Source: Butyriboletus loyo
Lineage: Eukaryota > Basidiomycota > Agaricomycetes > Boletales > Boletaceae
DNA length: 64,000 nucleotides
Reading direction: 5' to 3'
Assembly (NCBI GenBank): GCA_038093515.1
Contig: JBBPSI010000041.1
Location: 1-64,000, forward strand
The notes under the pieces are model-generated. The model saw only the letters and a program-made list of their open reading frames with translations, made no database searches and was not told the DNA's origin. Shown one piece after another: positions 9,474 through 20,723 of the stretch. Numbering within the stretch: the first letter of the stretch is position 1; every line of letters starts with the position of its first letter. The position numbers were made by a program, and so were the translations under genes.

Positions 9474-12094
9474 ATGTTCGAGGAAAGCGCACCTCCCTCC
9501 CCGAACCAAGCCCTGGTGGCGCTCGCACCCCTGGAACCCCAATGGCAGCCCATCCTCCACGCCTCGAATCAAGTCGTCTTATACAACCCGACGTCGCATG
9601 CCTTGTCGATTCACAAGTCCCCCAATGTACATGTGCCTGACCGACCGAATTCGCCTTGTCCGTTCTGTCACCGACCACTTCCGCCTGGGTTTGGACACGA
9701 CGCGCGCGACGACTTGCGCCATGAAGGCGGTTCACAAAATCGAGCGTCCAATTATTTCCAATTGTTGGCGATTGCGAACGAGAACTCTCGGCCGTCGAGT
9801 CCGCCGCCGCTCGGCAATGGGGGCAGAGCATCCGCCTTTCCGCGCGAGACGATGGCCCAGGGATACTTCAAGACGTTCTTCCAGGAAGAATATCGGTTGG
9901 GAATGGGTGCCAATGGAAGCGTTTTTCTGTGTCAGGTTTGCATAGAATCTACTCATCTTTGCTCGAGTGCGGCTAAGCCACGATGTCTGTAGCACGTATT
10001 GGACGGTAATCCACTGGGTGTGCATACAAAAACTATCATGTCCAAGGGGCTCCACCAACTCCCTCTCATCTAGGACATTTTGCAGTAAAGAAGATCGCCG
10101 TCGGAGAGTCGCACTCGTATCTTATTGGTATCTTGCGCGAGGTGCGTGAGTTATCTCGATGAAACGTATTGAACCTCAATGGATTGCAGATTCGATTATT
10201 GGAAACTCTTCGTCACAGAAACATCATTACTTATCATCACGCCTGGCTGGAAACATGTCAATTCTCTGCATTTGGCCCCAAAGTACCTACGCTACAGTTA
10301 AGTTGATTGCAATGGGTATCTTTAAAGATAGATCTGACGAATACTCACAGCGTCTTGATGCAATGGGCGGAAGGGGGAAGGTATGTTGACCTTTGAATCT
10401 GGTCAATCACCATGTCTAGAAGTCGGGTTTGATAGCCTGGATGACCTGATAGACGTCCGGTTGGGACGACCCACTAGGCTACCTCACATGCGCTCGTCTA
10501 CCCCCACGGCCGAATCTCTCGCTGATATCCAGTCACCTTCAGTGCGTATCCGAGCCTTTCGTGCAATGAAGCGTGCTCCGCCAGAGGAACGCGAACGCCT
10601 TCGCCAAGAGATGGAAGAAAGTTCAGGTGGTCGTGCACCCGGGCGATCGAGCTTGAAAGCTGTTCACCTGTTCAGTGCGGAGGAAGTTAGGAGCTTGTTC
10701 TCCGATGTAGTCGAAGGTCTTGCGTTTTTGGTTCGTGAGAGTCACCGACATAGCTGTGTGGAAAGTTGACGTCTTGTCCATAGCACGACAGGTCGATCTT
10801 GCACCTTGACTTGAAACCAGGGAACGTGCTACTAACCTGGGATGAAGGCCAACTCATGCAAGTATTCCAACTGTTCTGCTTCTTTTGCTGTGATGACACC
10901 AACGATCAATTTAGACCCCGTGCGATGCTGTCAGATTTTGGTACGTCTCGCGATATGATTCACTCTTCTGGTTCGCGTTCCGGAAACACCGGGACGTAAG
11001 TGGTTCATCCTGCTGTGTCAAGGAGACTATTTTTTTTACATCTGCTACAATAGGCTGGAATATGCTTCACCAGAGTCTCTACCTTCCCCTCAGACAGGCC
11101 TTCTTCAAGAGGTTGATTCAAAGTCTGATATGTGGTCGTTGGGAATGATCCTATACAAGATGTTGTTTTTCCGATTGCCATACCGGCATGCCACAGAAGG
11201 TGAGGCAAGCGCCAGGAACGAAGTAGACAAGATGAAGAGGTTGAAGCAGGAAATTCTGAGTTATCCAGGGTGAGGAGGGAGTTTCTCGTCGCGAGCATGA
11301 TTGACGATAGTCCCAGCTTTCGGACCACATCTTCCTTGGTGTCAGCATTTGAGAGTCGACATTTGCCGCGGGCATTCCTCATCTTGTTGGAAAGCCTTTT
11401 GAGTGGCAATCCTTTGGTACGTCCAACAAGCGAGCGGATCGTGAGTGCGATGCGAGAAGGAAGGGTACGTATATAAGAACTCGGACTGAAGATTGTGTGA
11501 GCTAAGCTCGGTCAACATTTCAGTTCGATCCTGTGACATCAACCCCCAGAGCGTCATCGGGATCGTTGATACCTGTCAAACGATCGAGGGATCGGGAATT
11601 GAGCCCGAGTAGCCTACCACCCGTTCCCATCCCTGAGCCACGTCACCACGAAGCAATTGGTGAGTGGGACGAGGGTCATACGTCGGTTCCAGCAAGGGAG
11701 AGGGACGAAAAGAGTCCACTCCTTCGTCTTACTTCACTACCGCTACCCGAGGATAACAGAGGACCCTCTCAACGGTTTTTTGCGGACATCGGACACGTAT
11801 TAGGTATATATGCCACGCAGGAGGCGGTGATAAGGAGTGCGAAAGGATGCATTCTGGCAGCCAAGGTAGTGTCCCACCGATTTTGCCACGGTCGACTTGA
11901 TCACGTACCTGTGCGCACAGGCGGTATCCGTTGCGTCTTGTTGGGATCACGTGCGAGACCGACCTGTCGTGTTGGCGGCGTTGACGATGGCCGCATTGAC
12001 GGACACGATTTCGGAGCAGCTGCAGGTTTCGTTAGTGCTGGGCGTGTTTCATGTGGTGACGATGTGGGTTGTTGGTCGTGGAGGTCGATTATGA
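9474..12094 (+). CDS. IKS1: Iks1-like serine/threonine protein kinase, membrane-tailed
   Basis: Protein kinase resembling fungal Iks1. The start is MFEESAPPSPNQALVALAPL at 9474. Residues ~60-80 hold a CPFCHRPLPPG zinc-knuckle-like motif. The kinase core follows across several short introns: glycine loop YRLGMGANGSVFLCQ, VAIK-type Lys in HFAVKKIAVGESHSYL, RHRNIITYHHAWLETCQF, MQWAEGGxLDDLIDVRL, catalytic loop HDRSILHLDLKPGNVLL, SDFGTSRDM, GTLEYASPESLPS and KSDMWSLGMILYKMLFFRLP. The catalytic loop has HLD instead of HRD, so it is a non-RD kinase. After a Ser/Pro-rich linker (VPIPEPRHHEAIGEWDEG) the C-terminus has hydrophobic helices, the last LQVSLVLGVFHVVTMWVV, and ends at 12094. Substrates are unknown. 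The ABC transporter starts 90 bp downstream on the same strand. Confidence 0.85.
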
Positions 12095-12184
12095 CTGTAC
12101 GCTATGATCCGGGAATCGTAATCACATGCCCATCCAGAGAGAGATTATGTGTGACCTCGGGCTGCAGCTGCGTCGGTATCAGCG

Positions 12185-15060
12185 ATGGTCGTCTTCTCAA
12201 AGATTCAGGCCAACGGTCGCCTCTTTTCTTCCCGACGGCCCCTCCTCCTCCTCCTCGCCTCCATCCTCGTCTTCCGCTCTGCCTTTCTTCCCCCCTCACA
12301 GTCTTCCCACCGTCCCAATGACACCCACGCCAATGCCGTCCATTCTCAGGTGGATGCCCGCTTCTTCCCTCTACACCCACAACACCAGAATGGAAAGTCG
12401 AAGCTCTCCCTCTCTTTCTGGCAGCAGCTCAGGTCCCTATTACGCATCGTCATTCCCTCCATTCGCTCGCGCGAGGCACTCTTGCTCCTCGCTCACTCCT
12501 GTTTCCTCGTTCTCCGCACCGTCCTCAGCGTGGCCGTAGCCAAACTCGACGGTCGGATCGTCAGAGATCTCGTCAGTGCAGACGGCTATGGCTTCCTCAG
12601 GGGTTTGGCGCTCTGGTTCGCTCTGGCTGTGCCAAGCATCTACACCAACTCCATGGTTCGTAGACGAGCCGACCCTGCAGGTCCAGGAACGCATGCTGAC
12701 TTCTCCACCAGATCCGTTACCTACAGTCGAAACTCTCACTTCGCTTCAGGGATCGTCTCACTCAGTATATCCACGCCCTCTACCTCTCGCCCGCGCCTTA
12801 CCTTCGCTATTACCGCGTCCCACTACAGGGCGTCGACCAGTATATCACAGCCGATGTCGAGTCGTGGTCGGAAAGCGTCGCTGGTATATAGTACGTGACC
12901 TGTCCCTATCGAACTGGCATGCGGGCGCTGACCCATGCGCACACAGTGGGAACTTGATGAAGCCCTCTCTTGATCTGTTACTTTTCACTTCTCAGCTTTC
13001 ACGGTCTCTCGGGTTTAGGGGCACTTTTCTGCTGTTTGGAAACTACTACCTGACGATCAAGGTATGTTGAGGTCCTCCGTCCTCGCGCACATGCATTTCA
13101 AACGCTTTGTCAAGATTCTCCAAGCGGTCACGCCCGCCTTTGGTCGTCTTGCTGCTATCGAGGCTCGTCTAGAGGGCGATTACCGGACCGGCGTTGGACG
13201 GGTGGGGAGAGAGAGCGAAGAAGTCGCGTAAGCACCCATTTCTGACGCATATATTCACGTCTGACGTTCTGGAATCTTAACAAACACAGTTTCTACAACG
13301 GAGGTCCTCTCGAGCGTGACATTCTCACTCGCGCTTACCTACGCCTCATCAAACATGTCAACTCTATCTACAAGGTCCGGATTGCATATGAATGGACAGA
13401 GGATTTCGTAATCAAGTATCTGTGGAGTGCTGCTGGCTACGGGCTTATTGCCGTGCCATTATTGGTTACGCGCAAGCGTGGCGAAGGCAAGGATCAAGCT
13501 GCCAACGACGGGGTTGTCGCGGATCGTACGGAGAGTAAGTCGTCTCAATGGTGATTTAATGTGGACTCCAGCTGACTCGTTCGGTCTCAGTGTATATATC
13601 TAACCGCAGACTTCTTCTTTCACTCGCAGATGCGGGCGGGCGACTCATGTATGCATATAAAGATTTAGTAGAGGTCGCTGGAGTAACTGGGAGGTATGTT
13701 GGAACCAATCTTCCCGTGATATCCATGTTCTGAAATCACCCTGTAGATTGTATGCCCTTCTGTCGACCCTACATAGTCTTGCGGCGCTCCCACCGGCTCT
13801 TCCGGGCGACGGAAACACCTTTGAGATACAGGATGTCGATGTCTGCATCCCCTCACTCACGCATCTTTCACCCACTTCGGACAACTCGTCCAAGGAAAAA
13901 GATGTTTCCTCTGCTTTCGACGAGGATGCGGAGCCCCTGGATCATCTCTCTGGATCTGGAACGACCCTCGTCCGAGCGCTGAGTCTCGCTCTTCGCCCTG
14001 GAATGCACCTCATGGTCACAGGCTCCAATGGCGTGGGCAAGACCGCAGTCGCGCGCGTCCTGGCGGGTCTCTGGGCACCAAGTGGTGCCGATGCGCGTGT
14101 CACCCGTCCCACATCTGACGCTGGCACTACCAACGGGCGTCCAAGACTGGGTGTATTTGTCGTTCCGCAGCGCGCGTACATGGTGACAGGCTCGTTGCTA
14201 GAGCAAGTGATTTATCCGCAGACGCTGGGCGAATTTTACGCTCTTTGTGGGGGGAATGCGGAGGAGGGGTTGAAGGAGTTGCAGGGGATCTTGGAAGCGG
14301 CTCATTTGGGTTATCTCGTCGAGAGAGAGGGCGGGTGGGGGACGGTCAAGGAGTGGAGGGACGTGTTGAGTGGGGGGGAGAAACAGCGGGTACGTCGCCT
14401 GGCCATCGCGATCATGGCACATGTTTGTCTTTTTCTTGTTTTCTGACTACGAGTTGGTATCTTAGATGGCGCTTTCGCGCGTATTTTATCATCGACCCAA
14501 GTTTGCCATCTTGGACGGTACGTGTGCCTTTGCCAACGTTCTTTGGCCGCTCTTATCACGTCCGGGACAGAATGCACCAGTGCTGTATCGAGCGACGTCG
14601 AAGGTCGAATGTACGAACACGCCAAGTCGCTTGGCATCTCGCTGATTACGATCTCTTTGAGGTATGCCGAGCTCCTCTCCTATTGTTGGTCTTGTCGTTT
14701 CTGAGCGTACGAGCCGCCAATGTCTATAGACCCTCTCTAACGAAATACCATACACACTTGCTCACCCTGATCGGAGACGGCACGGGACGATGGACATTCA
14801 CATCTATCGCCACCTTTCCCCCAGAGCCCGCTGCAGACGCCGACACAGGCGCCACTACTCCGTCACAACCAGACGGATCCACGTGTCCGACGACCCCGGG
14901 TGGAACAGCGGCTGGCGATCTCATCCGCGTGCTAGAAGAGATCCGAATGTTGGAGGGAAAGTTGGAGGAGGCCAAGGTGTGGGAGACGAGAGTGAGGGAG
15001 TTGGACGAGGCGCTGCAGGTTCGGAAAGAGGGGGAGGGGATTCGAGAGCAGGGGCGCTAA
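12185..15060 (+). CDS. PXA2-like: peroxisomal ABC half-transporter, ABCD/ALDP family
   Basis: Half-size transporter importing long-chain acyl-CoA into peroxisomes (Pxa1/Pxa2, human ABCD1 family). The start is MVVFSKIQANGRLFSSRRP at 12185, with hydrophobic RRPLLLLLASILVFRSAFL close behind. The membrane part has LRTVLSVAVAKLDGRIVRDL, then RDRLTQYIHALYLSPAPYLR, RVPLQGVDQYITADVESWS, NSIYKVRIAYEWTEDFVIKY and DAGGRLMYAYKDLVEVAGVT. The C-terminal ATPase shows Walker A TGSNGVGKTAVARVLAGLW, Q-loop VVPQRAYMVTGSLLEQVIYP and signature DVLSGGEKQR. An intron splits Walker B (FAILD / ECTSAVSSDVEG), and SLGISLITISLR with the H-loop-region exon (YHTHLLTLIGDGTGRWTF) follows. The last exon ends in an acidic coiled coil, stop at 15060. 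About nine short introns are needed. All ATPase motifs look intact. Confidence 0.9.
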
Positions 15061-15416
15061 GGTACCGGTGATTGGAATGCTGCTGCCACTGGACGGTTTT
15101 ATTTTGCGGGACTTTGATGCGTGACTGTTGGATCGACGCTGCATGCGCTCCTCTTCGAAACTGTGTGTACGGAGAGCAGAAGTACGGCTGAGACAGGCTT
15201 CATTGGCCAGATATGATTAGAAGTATGGACCGAGGGTCAGTAATTTATCGTATTGCAACAACAGAAATCTCGGAATGACAATCTGAGAATATACATGCAT
15301 GGCTCCCGTGTGTCCGGCACTCGCAGCTCCTACCACTGTTGGGGTCTCTCGTAGCACGACAGATACCACAGCTCGACGTCGATCGCTCGTCACACCATCT
15401 CAATCTCACACGGATC

Positions 15417-17786
15417 CTAGTGCGCAATGCTCATCAAGCTTCCAATAAACGTCAAAATCTGTTCGAGAAAAGGGCGAGGGAATCAGATTTACAGGCCCCC
15501 CCTACTCAAAGAAAGGTGAAAAAACATACCAAACGGGGCCGAACGTCCACAATGTCTTCAGGTACGAGGAAAATCAACGCATTCATCTTTCTCGCGATCG
15601 AAATCGCCAGTTTGGCTTGTATCAAGCGCGTGTCAGCACGACAAGAGTCTAAATCCGATGCGGGGAGAAGAGGGAGGGGAAATACCGTCTCACCATTCTG
15701 TCGCCGATCTTCATAGCTCCCATTGTCACGCACGTTGATGATGAGCGCAGGATCGACGATCCCCGGTCGAAGGGCTTCGAGGAGATCGAGGATGAAGAGA
15801 CCGGTCGTGATGGAGGGGTCTTTGAATGATCGGATCGTTTTCGCGCCTTGTTTTCCTTTTTGGACGGTCGAGTTGGCCCATTTGAGGATCTCTTGGTCGG
15901 TGATGGGGCGACCGGACCCGGAGAGAGCCATGAGCGTCTTGGTGATGTTCAACCTACAAAAACAAACCGAGGTATCAAACCCGACGCCGAAAAAGAAAAA
16001 CGAAAGTGTGTAGAGACGGACCGCATGAGCTGCCAAACGAGACCGAGCACGAGCGTCCTAGACCCATCGACGATATCTGCTCCCTGAATCCCCACCAAAT
16101 GCATCCCGTTTTTTTTTCCAAGTTCCACCACGTAATTCGTGTTCTCGACCTGCTTGAACCGGGATAGCGTACCCTGATTCGGCGTGATCCCAATGTCCTC
16201 TTGTTCCTCGCCGTCCAACGACGGCCGAGGTGTCTGTGCATCTGCCTTTGGTTTCGAGACCCGTCGCCAGACGACGGAGCCGGGAAGGATCTTATCAAAC
16301 GCTTGAAGGATGATCAACCCGTCTTTGAGGTGCTCGAACAGGTTGAACACGCCTGGTTCGACGCCGAGCGAGTTCAACCAGAGGGTGAAGACACGCGCTT
16401 CACGTTCGCCCTCGGCATCGAAATCTTCGACCGCGCCATAGTCTTTGGCTTCTTGCTCGTCGAGCGGGGCGAGGCCGGGCCAGGTGTTGAAGAGGTTGGC
16501 GACGAACGCGAGGTTGAGGCGGGGGTTTCCGGCGACGAGGGAGGAAGGGGTCAAATATTTGCGACAGCCGATGGTAGCGGCGTTTTGGAGGACTTGTTCT
16601 GCACGTTGACGGATGTCTCTTGTTTGGAGAGGAGCACGGGAGCATTCGTCTGGCTTGAGTTGGTTGAGAAGTACGGTGTAGTTTTCGCCATCGGATACGT
16701 CGCGGCTAAAGTTGTTTACCCTGAAGCCGTGGTCATTGTGAGGGACGAGTGAGGGTCACTGCAAGAGTGACGTTACCTTCTCTTCCAGCCCGCAGCCTTC
16801 AAGTGATAGTTGAACCATCGTAGCAGAATTTGGTCAGGAGTTAAACGAAGGAGATCGTCGACCGTCTCTCCTTCCTCACAGAGCCGATACAATTCGGGAT
16901 GAAGTTTGATATCCACCTGGGCAAGGAGACCTCTACGGATGATCTGCCAGATGAGTCCAAGGATGAGATGTTCTCTCCCCTCTGAGATATCTGATGATCC
17001 GATGTTGACGACGGAGCAACCGATACCCTTGGCGGAGGTGATGACGATGTTATTGTTCTCTGTGATTTGGAAAGCATTCAAGGGTTTACGAGTGGTAGGG
17101 ATGTTGAGAACACGAGTGTCGATCGTGTCTGGGACAGAATCGTTGATGAGTTTACAGAGGATCAAGCCGTCACGACACTCGTCAAAAAGCTGCATCGTGT
17201 CAGTGGGGATGGGGAAACGAGTGCCAACATCAGGGTCATTCTCGATGAACTGTGGTTCGTGTGAGGGGTAGACAAGAGCGATAGAAGGAGACGGGTGCGT
17301 ACGCTGTTGATGTGGTTCGTAAACTCCTTTCGCTCGTCCTCGTTGATGGTGTGGCTCACGTTGGCGTTTGAGCCTTTGACGGTGACTTTGCCAGCCCTGG
17401 TGGGCAAGACGGAGGCTTTGGTCTGTGTTCTTAGTTTGACGTTGAGCTAGGAGGGAGAGGATGAGAAGTGGCGGCTATGAGATGACATCATGAGCATGGA
17501 CGCACCTCCACCCAGTCCTCGAGCTCGACTTTGCCACTGGCATCGACGGATACGCCTTTGAGGGTCTCACGGGCCTGATCGTAGGACTCGCCGCTGCTTT
17601 GCAAGGCGTGCAAGACAGCGCTCTTGTCTATGCGTCCAGGCGTTTCGGTCGAGATCGCACTAGCAACGTCGTGTTATTGATGAGCTCCTTTCCGAGATGG
17701 AAGACCCACTTGAAGCGATTGACGAGATCGAACATCTCATCTTTCGTGACTTCTGTATACTTTTTCTGTAGTCGGAGTGCTTCCAT
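15417..17786 (-). CDS. SAC6: fimbrin (plastin), actin-bundling protein
   Basis: Cross-links actin filaments in patches and rings. The start MEALRLQKKYTEVTKDEMFD ends at 17786. A phase-2 intron restores NRFNAISTETPGRIDKSAVL, the EF-hand-like N-terminus, then LQSSGESYDQARETLKGVSV. Four calponin-homology domains follow: CH1 with LFDECRDGLILCKLINDSVP, CH2 with NPRLNLAFVANLFNTWPGLA, CH3 with FTLWLNSLGVEPGVFNLFEH, and CH4 with KTLMALSGSGRPITDQEILK and TTGLFILDLLEALRPGIVD. The last small exons give KLAISIARKMNALIFLVPED and the family terminus LTFIGSLMSIAH, with a TAG at 15417-15419. The length is the usual ~620-650 residues. It is convergent with the ABCD transporter, 356 bp apart. Confidence 0.92.
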
Positions 17787-18233
17787 GGGGGACGAAGGTG
17801 GTGTGGACGAAAACGAGTCTGAGCGGACGAGCGAGAGTTGTTTTGGACTGCTACTGTCAAAATTCGGTAGGGTCCTGTGTCCGTATTTATATGCTATGCA
17901 TCATGTTGCGGTGCGCAGCCCACAGTCAGCGGTCTTGACTGCGGACCTCCATCCAACGGGTACGCGACTATTTCGACCCCGGCAGTCCACGACTGATCCC
18001 CGAAACATCAGGCTCACTTGAACAACAGCTTGCACTAAACCCCGGGTATCTGCTTCGTGCACACGCTCAAGAACGATTCAAACCCCCTCGATGTGGTAAA
18101 CGATGAGACTAGATCGTACACAGTCCACTGTCAGTCGGATTTGCGTCACCTTGTCATCAACGAAAGTACTTCCTCAACTGTTCCGACAGAGTACTCCAGG
18201 AGGGCGGTTCGTGCTGAAGCAGAGTTCTGTACC
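17787..18233. other. upstream region of fimbrin, otherwise featureless
   Basis: Presumed fimbrin promoter and 5' untranslated region on the minus strand. I see no supported gene. Confidence 0.4.
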
Positions 18234-18354
18234 ACAGTCGATATGCTCATAATGCATAACAACGGTTCCTAATGACCGTTAAGCGAGACTAGGTTTAGCC
18301 AAGGTTTGGGTCACCATGAGTGTAGGGTTTATGCGTTATGAGCATATCGACTGT
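18234..18354. repeat. 26-bp inverted repeat with nested hairpin
   Basis: 18234-18259 (ACAGTCGATATGCTCATAAT...) is the reverse complement of 18329-18354 with a single mismatch. The 69-nt interior holds a second, shorter inverted repeat, AACGGT at about 18262 and ACCGTT further right. The unit has the shape of a cruciform or a miniature inverted-repeat element. No target-site duplication is obvious immediately outside the arms. Confidence 0.75.
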
Positions 18355-18439
18355 ATCGCCCTGATGTATTGCAACTCGGTGTCCACACCTGGAAGTGGGG
18401 ATTGGCCGTCTGAGGCTGACGGACGGACGGTGAGGAGAC

Positions 18440-19166
18440 GGAGATCATTGCTAGATGCGGAGCGGGGTACCACGATTGTTCAGTTGACCAGGGTGGCCAT
18501 CAGGTGAGGTCGACAGCACCCCTTTACCTCAAGATTGCTTCTTCAAGGTCGCAAGGCAGTCAAAGCGAGTGAGGAAGGCACTGTCGAGATTGTCGAGATT
18601 GTCGGATATCCATCAGGGGTGAGATCAATAGCATCTCTCGACAAATTGCTTGCTCCAGGTCGTCCAATTCCATGAGACAGTCAAAACAAGTAAGGAACGA
18701 GGCACCAAGGCTGTTCAGATGGCCAGGTTTGTCGAGATGACCGTCAGAGCTGAAGCCAACAACATCCTTCAGGCTCGAATTTGCTTGCTCAAGATCACCC
18801 AGCTTCCCGATGCAATCGAAACGAGCGAGCAAGGCATTGCCGAGATTGCTCAAACGGGTAGGCTTGTTGGGGTGGCCATCAGGGGTGAAGTCAACTGCGT
18901 CCCTGTGTCCCGAAATTGCTTGCTTGCTGTCGCCCGAGGCAATGAAATCGATGCGATAACCCTACACCGAGATTTACTAGATCTGAAAGATAGCCGGAAT
19001 CCGAGTATGAAGTAGACGAGATAGGTGCCTCCAAAAGTGAGATTGCCTGTTGGGGGTCGGCTAAATCGCCGGACCAATGGAAGTCGCGCAACAACTGGCT
19101 ACCCCAAGTCCATGGATCTTCGTCTGTTAAGACCGACGCCCAGTCGCAAACTGTTCGGAGGAGCAA
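18440..19166 (-). pseudogene. degenerate tetratricopeptide array (CHAT/TPR-type)
   Basis: Minus-strand remnants of the ~45-residue TPR unit common in fungal TPR-CHAT proteins: RLSNLGNALLARFDCIGKLG, DLEQANSSLKDVVGFSSDGH, LDKPGHLNSLGASFLTCFDC and LMELDDLEQAI. Further copies occur in other frames: LADPQQAISLLEAPISS and LVNLGVGLSHRFHCLG at 18900-19166, and a frame-broken LTPDGHP-like copy at 18440-18520. Reading frames change between repeats and stops interrupt them. No CHAT caspase-like domain is visible nearby. I read it as a dead fragment of a larger gene. Confidence 0.7.
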
Positions 19167-19701
19167 ATGTCAACAAGTGTTTCTTGGTTCATCTGTCGCA
19201 GAGACTGATGAACAGGGCAATATGTATCTTCTGGCTGGTCGGGGGAGTCCCTGGGTCAGGGGGTTTCCTTGCCACTTCTACTCCTCACATTTGGGGTGGG
19301 GGCCAGAGACATCAGTTGCTTGTACGTTGTACTGCAGGATATGTCAGTTGGTAAACTTGAGGCAAGGCATAAAAACCCACAGTCAGAGTATGCATTCTGG
19401 TTGTGGCCGTTGTTTGCTTGGATCACAGGACATATTGTCATTTGGAGGGAAGAGACAGGAATGCAGGAGCCTGGACGTACCTGCAATGCCTTTGAGATCT
19501 GCCCAACTCCACAGCAAATGGGACAGTGCTATCTATCAGCTGTATGCCACATGCAGCACGTTTCGAAGCAATAACGTTTTCCGAGACGCCTCGTAGGGAG
19601 CCTCTCGGCTACAAAGTCTGCTTCAGTCTTGCGCTCGCCCCACGCGTGCAGTGAGTTGGTGGGAGTGTAAAAAATTTGTTGCCAACGTGTATTGGTGCAA
19701 A
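19167..19701. other. intergenic, nothing recognised
   Basis: Contains overlapping open frames on both strands with no family resemblance. The right part is the upstream region of IMP2. Confidence 0.45.
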
Positions 19702-20614
19702 ATGACTCCGCGCCGTACTTACGCTTCATTCTTTTCTCCGCCATTTCGGATGATCAGACACCACATCATTACAAGGACAGCCCGGCGCTCGTATGCAACC
19801 CAACCTCCTACCCACATCAATAGCCCCTCCCTACTCAGACGGACACTCCATGTACTCTACTGGCTACCCCTCGGTATAGCCTTTACCCAATACTGCTACA
19901 CCATCAAGACCGTCCGAGGGCGAAGCATGCAGGTCCGTGGTGCACTCCATTCGTTCCAAATCACTGCCCAGTTCACTCATTCCCGTCAGCCAGCCTACAC
20001 TCAATCCAGACACGTCCCGGTGGGACGACATCGTCGTCTTTGACCGCCTCAGTGTTCATTCGGGCGGGCCCATCGCAAAGGGTGACGTCGTCTCGCTCAG
20101 GTACGGCACTGGTCCCCGTCTCATGCACGTATTGTACATACGTTTTTACCGACCCTCTTCCAGGGACCCCGTGGACAGTCGGAAAATGATCGTCAAACGG
20201 GTCGTCGCCGTCGCAGACGACATCGTCCAAACGCTCCCGCCGTATCCCGACACCGAGGTGCTCGTCCCCGAGGGTCATATATGGGTTGAGGGCGACGAGC
20301 CCTTCCGTACCTTGGACAGCAACACGTTTGGTCCGGTGCGTCGCGTCATCTATCATCTCTCATTCGTACCGTCGCTATAACTTTGGAAAATGGCATAGGT
20401 GCCTCTAGGGTTGATGGATGCAAAATTGAGTTATATCATCTGGCCCCTTCACCGGGCTGGTCCGTTAAAGCCTCCAGAAAGGCCCATCTCAAAAGTGGGT
20501 GTCCCACGGGATTCTCAGTGGCGAGACGCAATGGCAGCTTTCGAACGAGAGCGCAAAAGGCAGGCACGTATCACGGCAGCTTCCGCCAAGAGTGATGAAG
20601 CTGCTGTTTCTTGA
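19702..20614 (+). CDS. IMP2: mitochondrial inner membrane protease subunit 2
   Basis: Type I signal peptidase-like serine protease that trims intermembrane-space sorting signals. An Arg-rich presequence (MIRHHIITRTARRSYATQP; this in-frame ATG at 19750 is an alternative start) precedes a transmembrane segment, LHVLYWLPLGIAFTQYCYTI. The catalytic Ser lies in VRGRSMQ, spliced to PTLNPDTSRWDDIVVFDRLS. GPIAKGDVVSLR is spliced to DPVDSRKMIVKRVVAVADD, which carries the catalytic Lys. The substrate-pocket region VPEGHIWVEGDEPFRTLDSN and TFGPVPLGLMDAKLSYIIWP complete the fold. The C-terminal tail is charged, and the stop is at 20614. It is convergent with the sugar transporter, about 110 bp apart. Confidence 0.92.
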
Positions 20615-20723
20615 CTATGTTGACGAGCATTGTACATCTATACTAGCAGGTAGACTTTCATCTGTTCAGGGTAATCATCTAGCTCTGCCTATGTCCGTCA
20701 TATGTAGTGCTTCTTCAGGAAAT

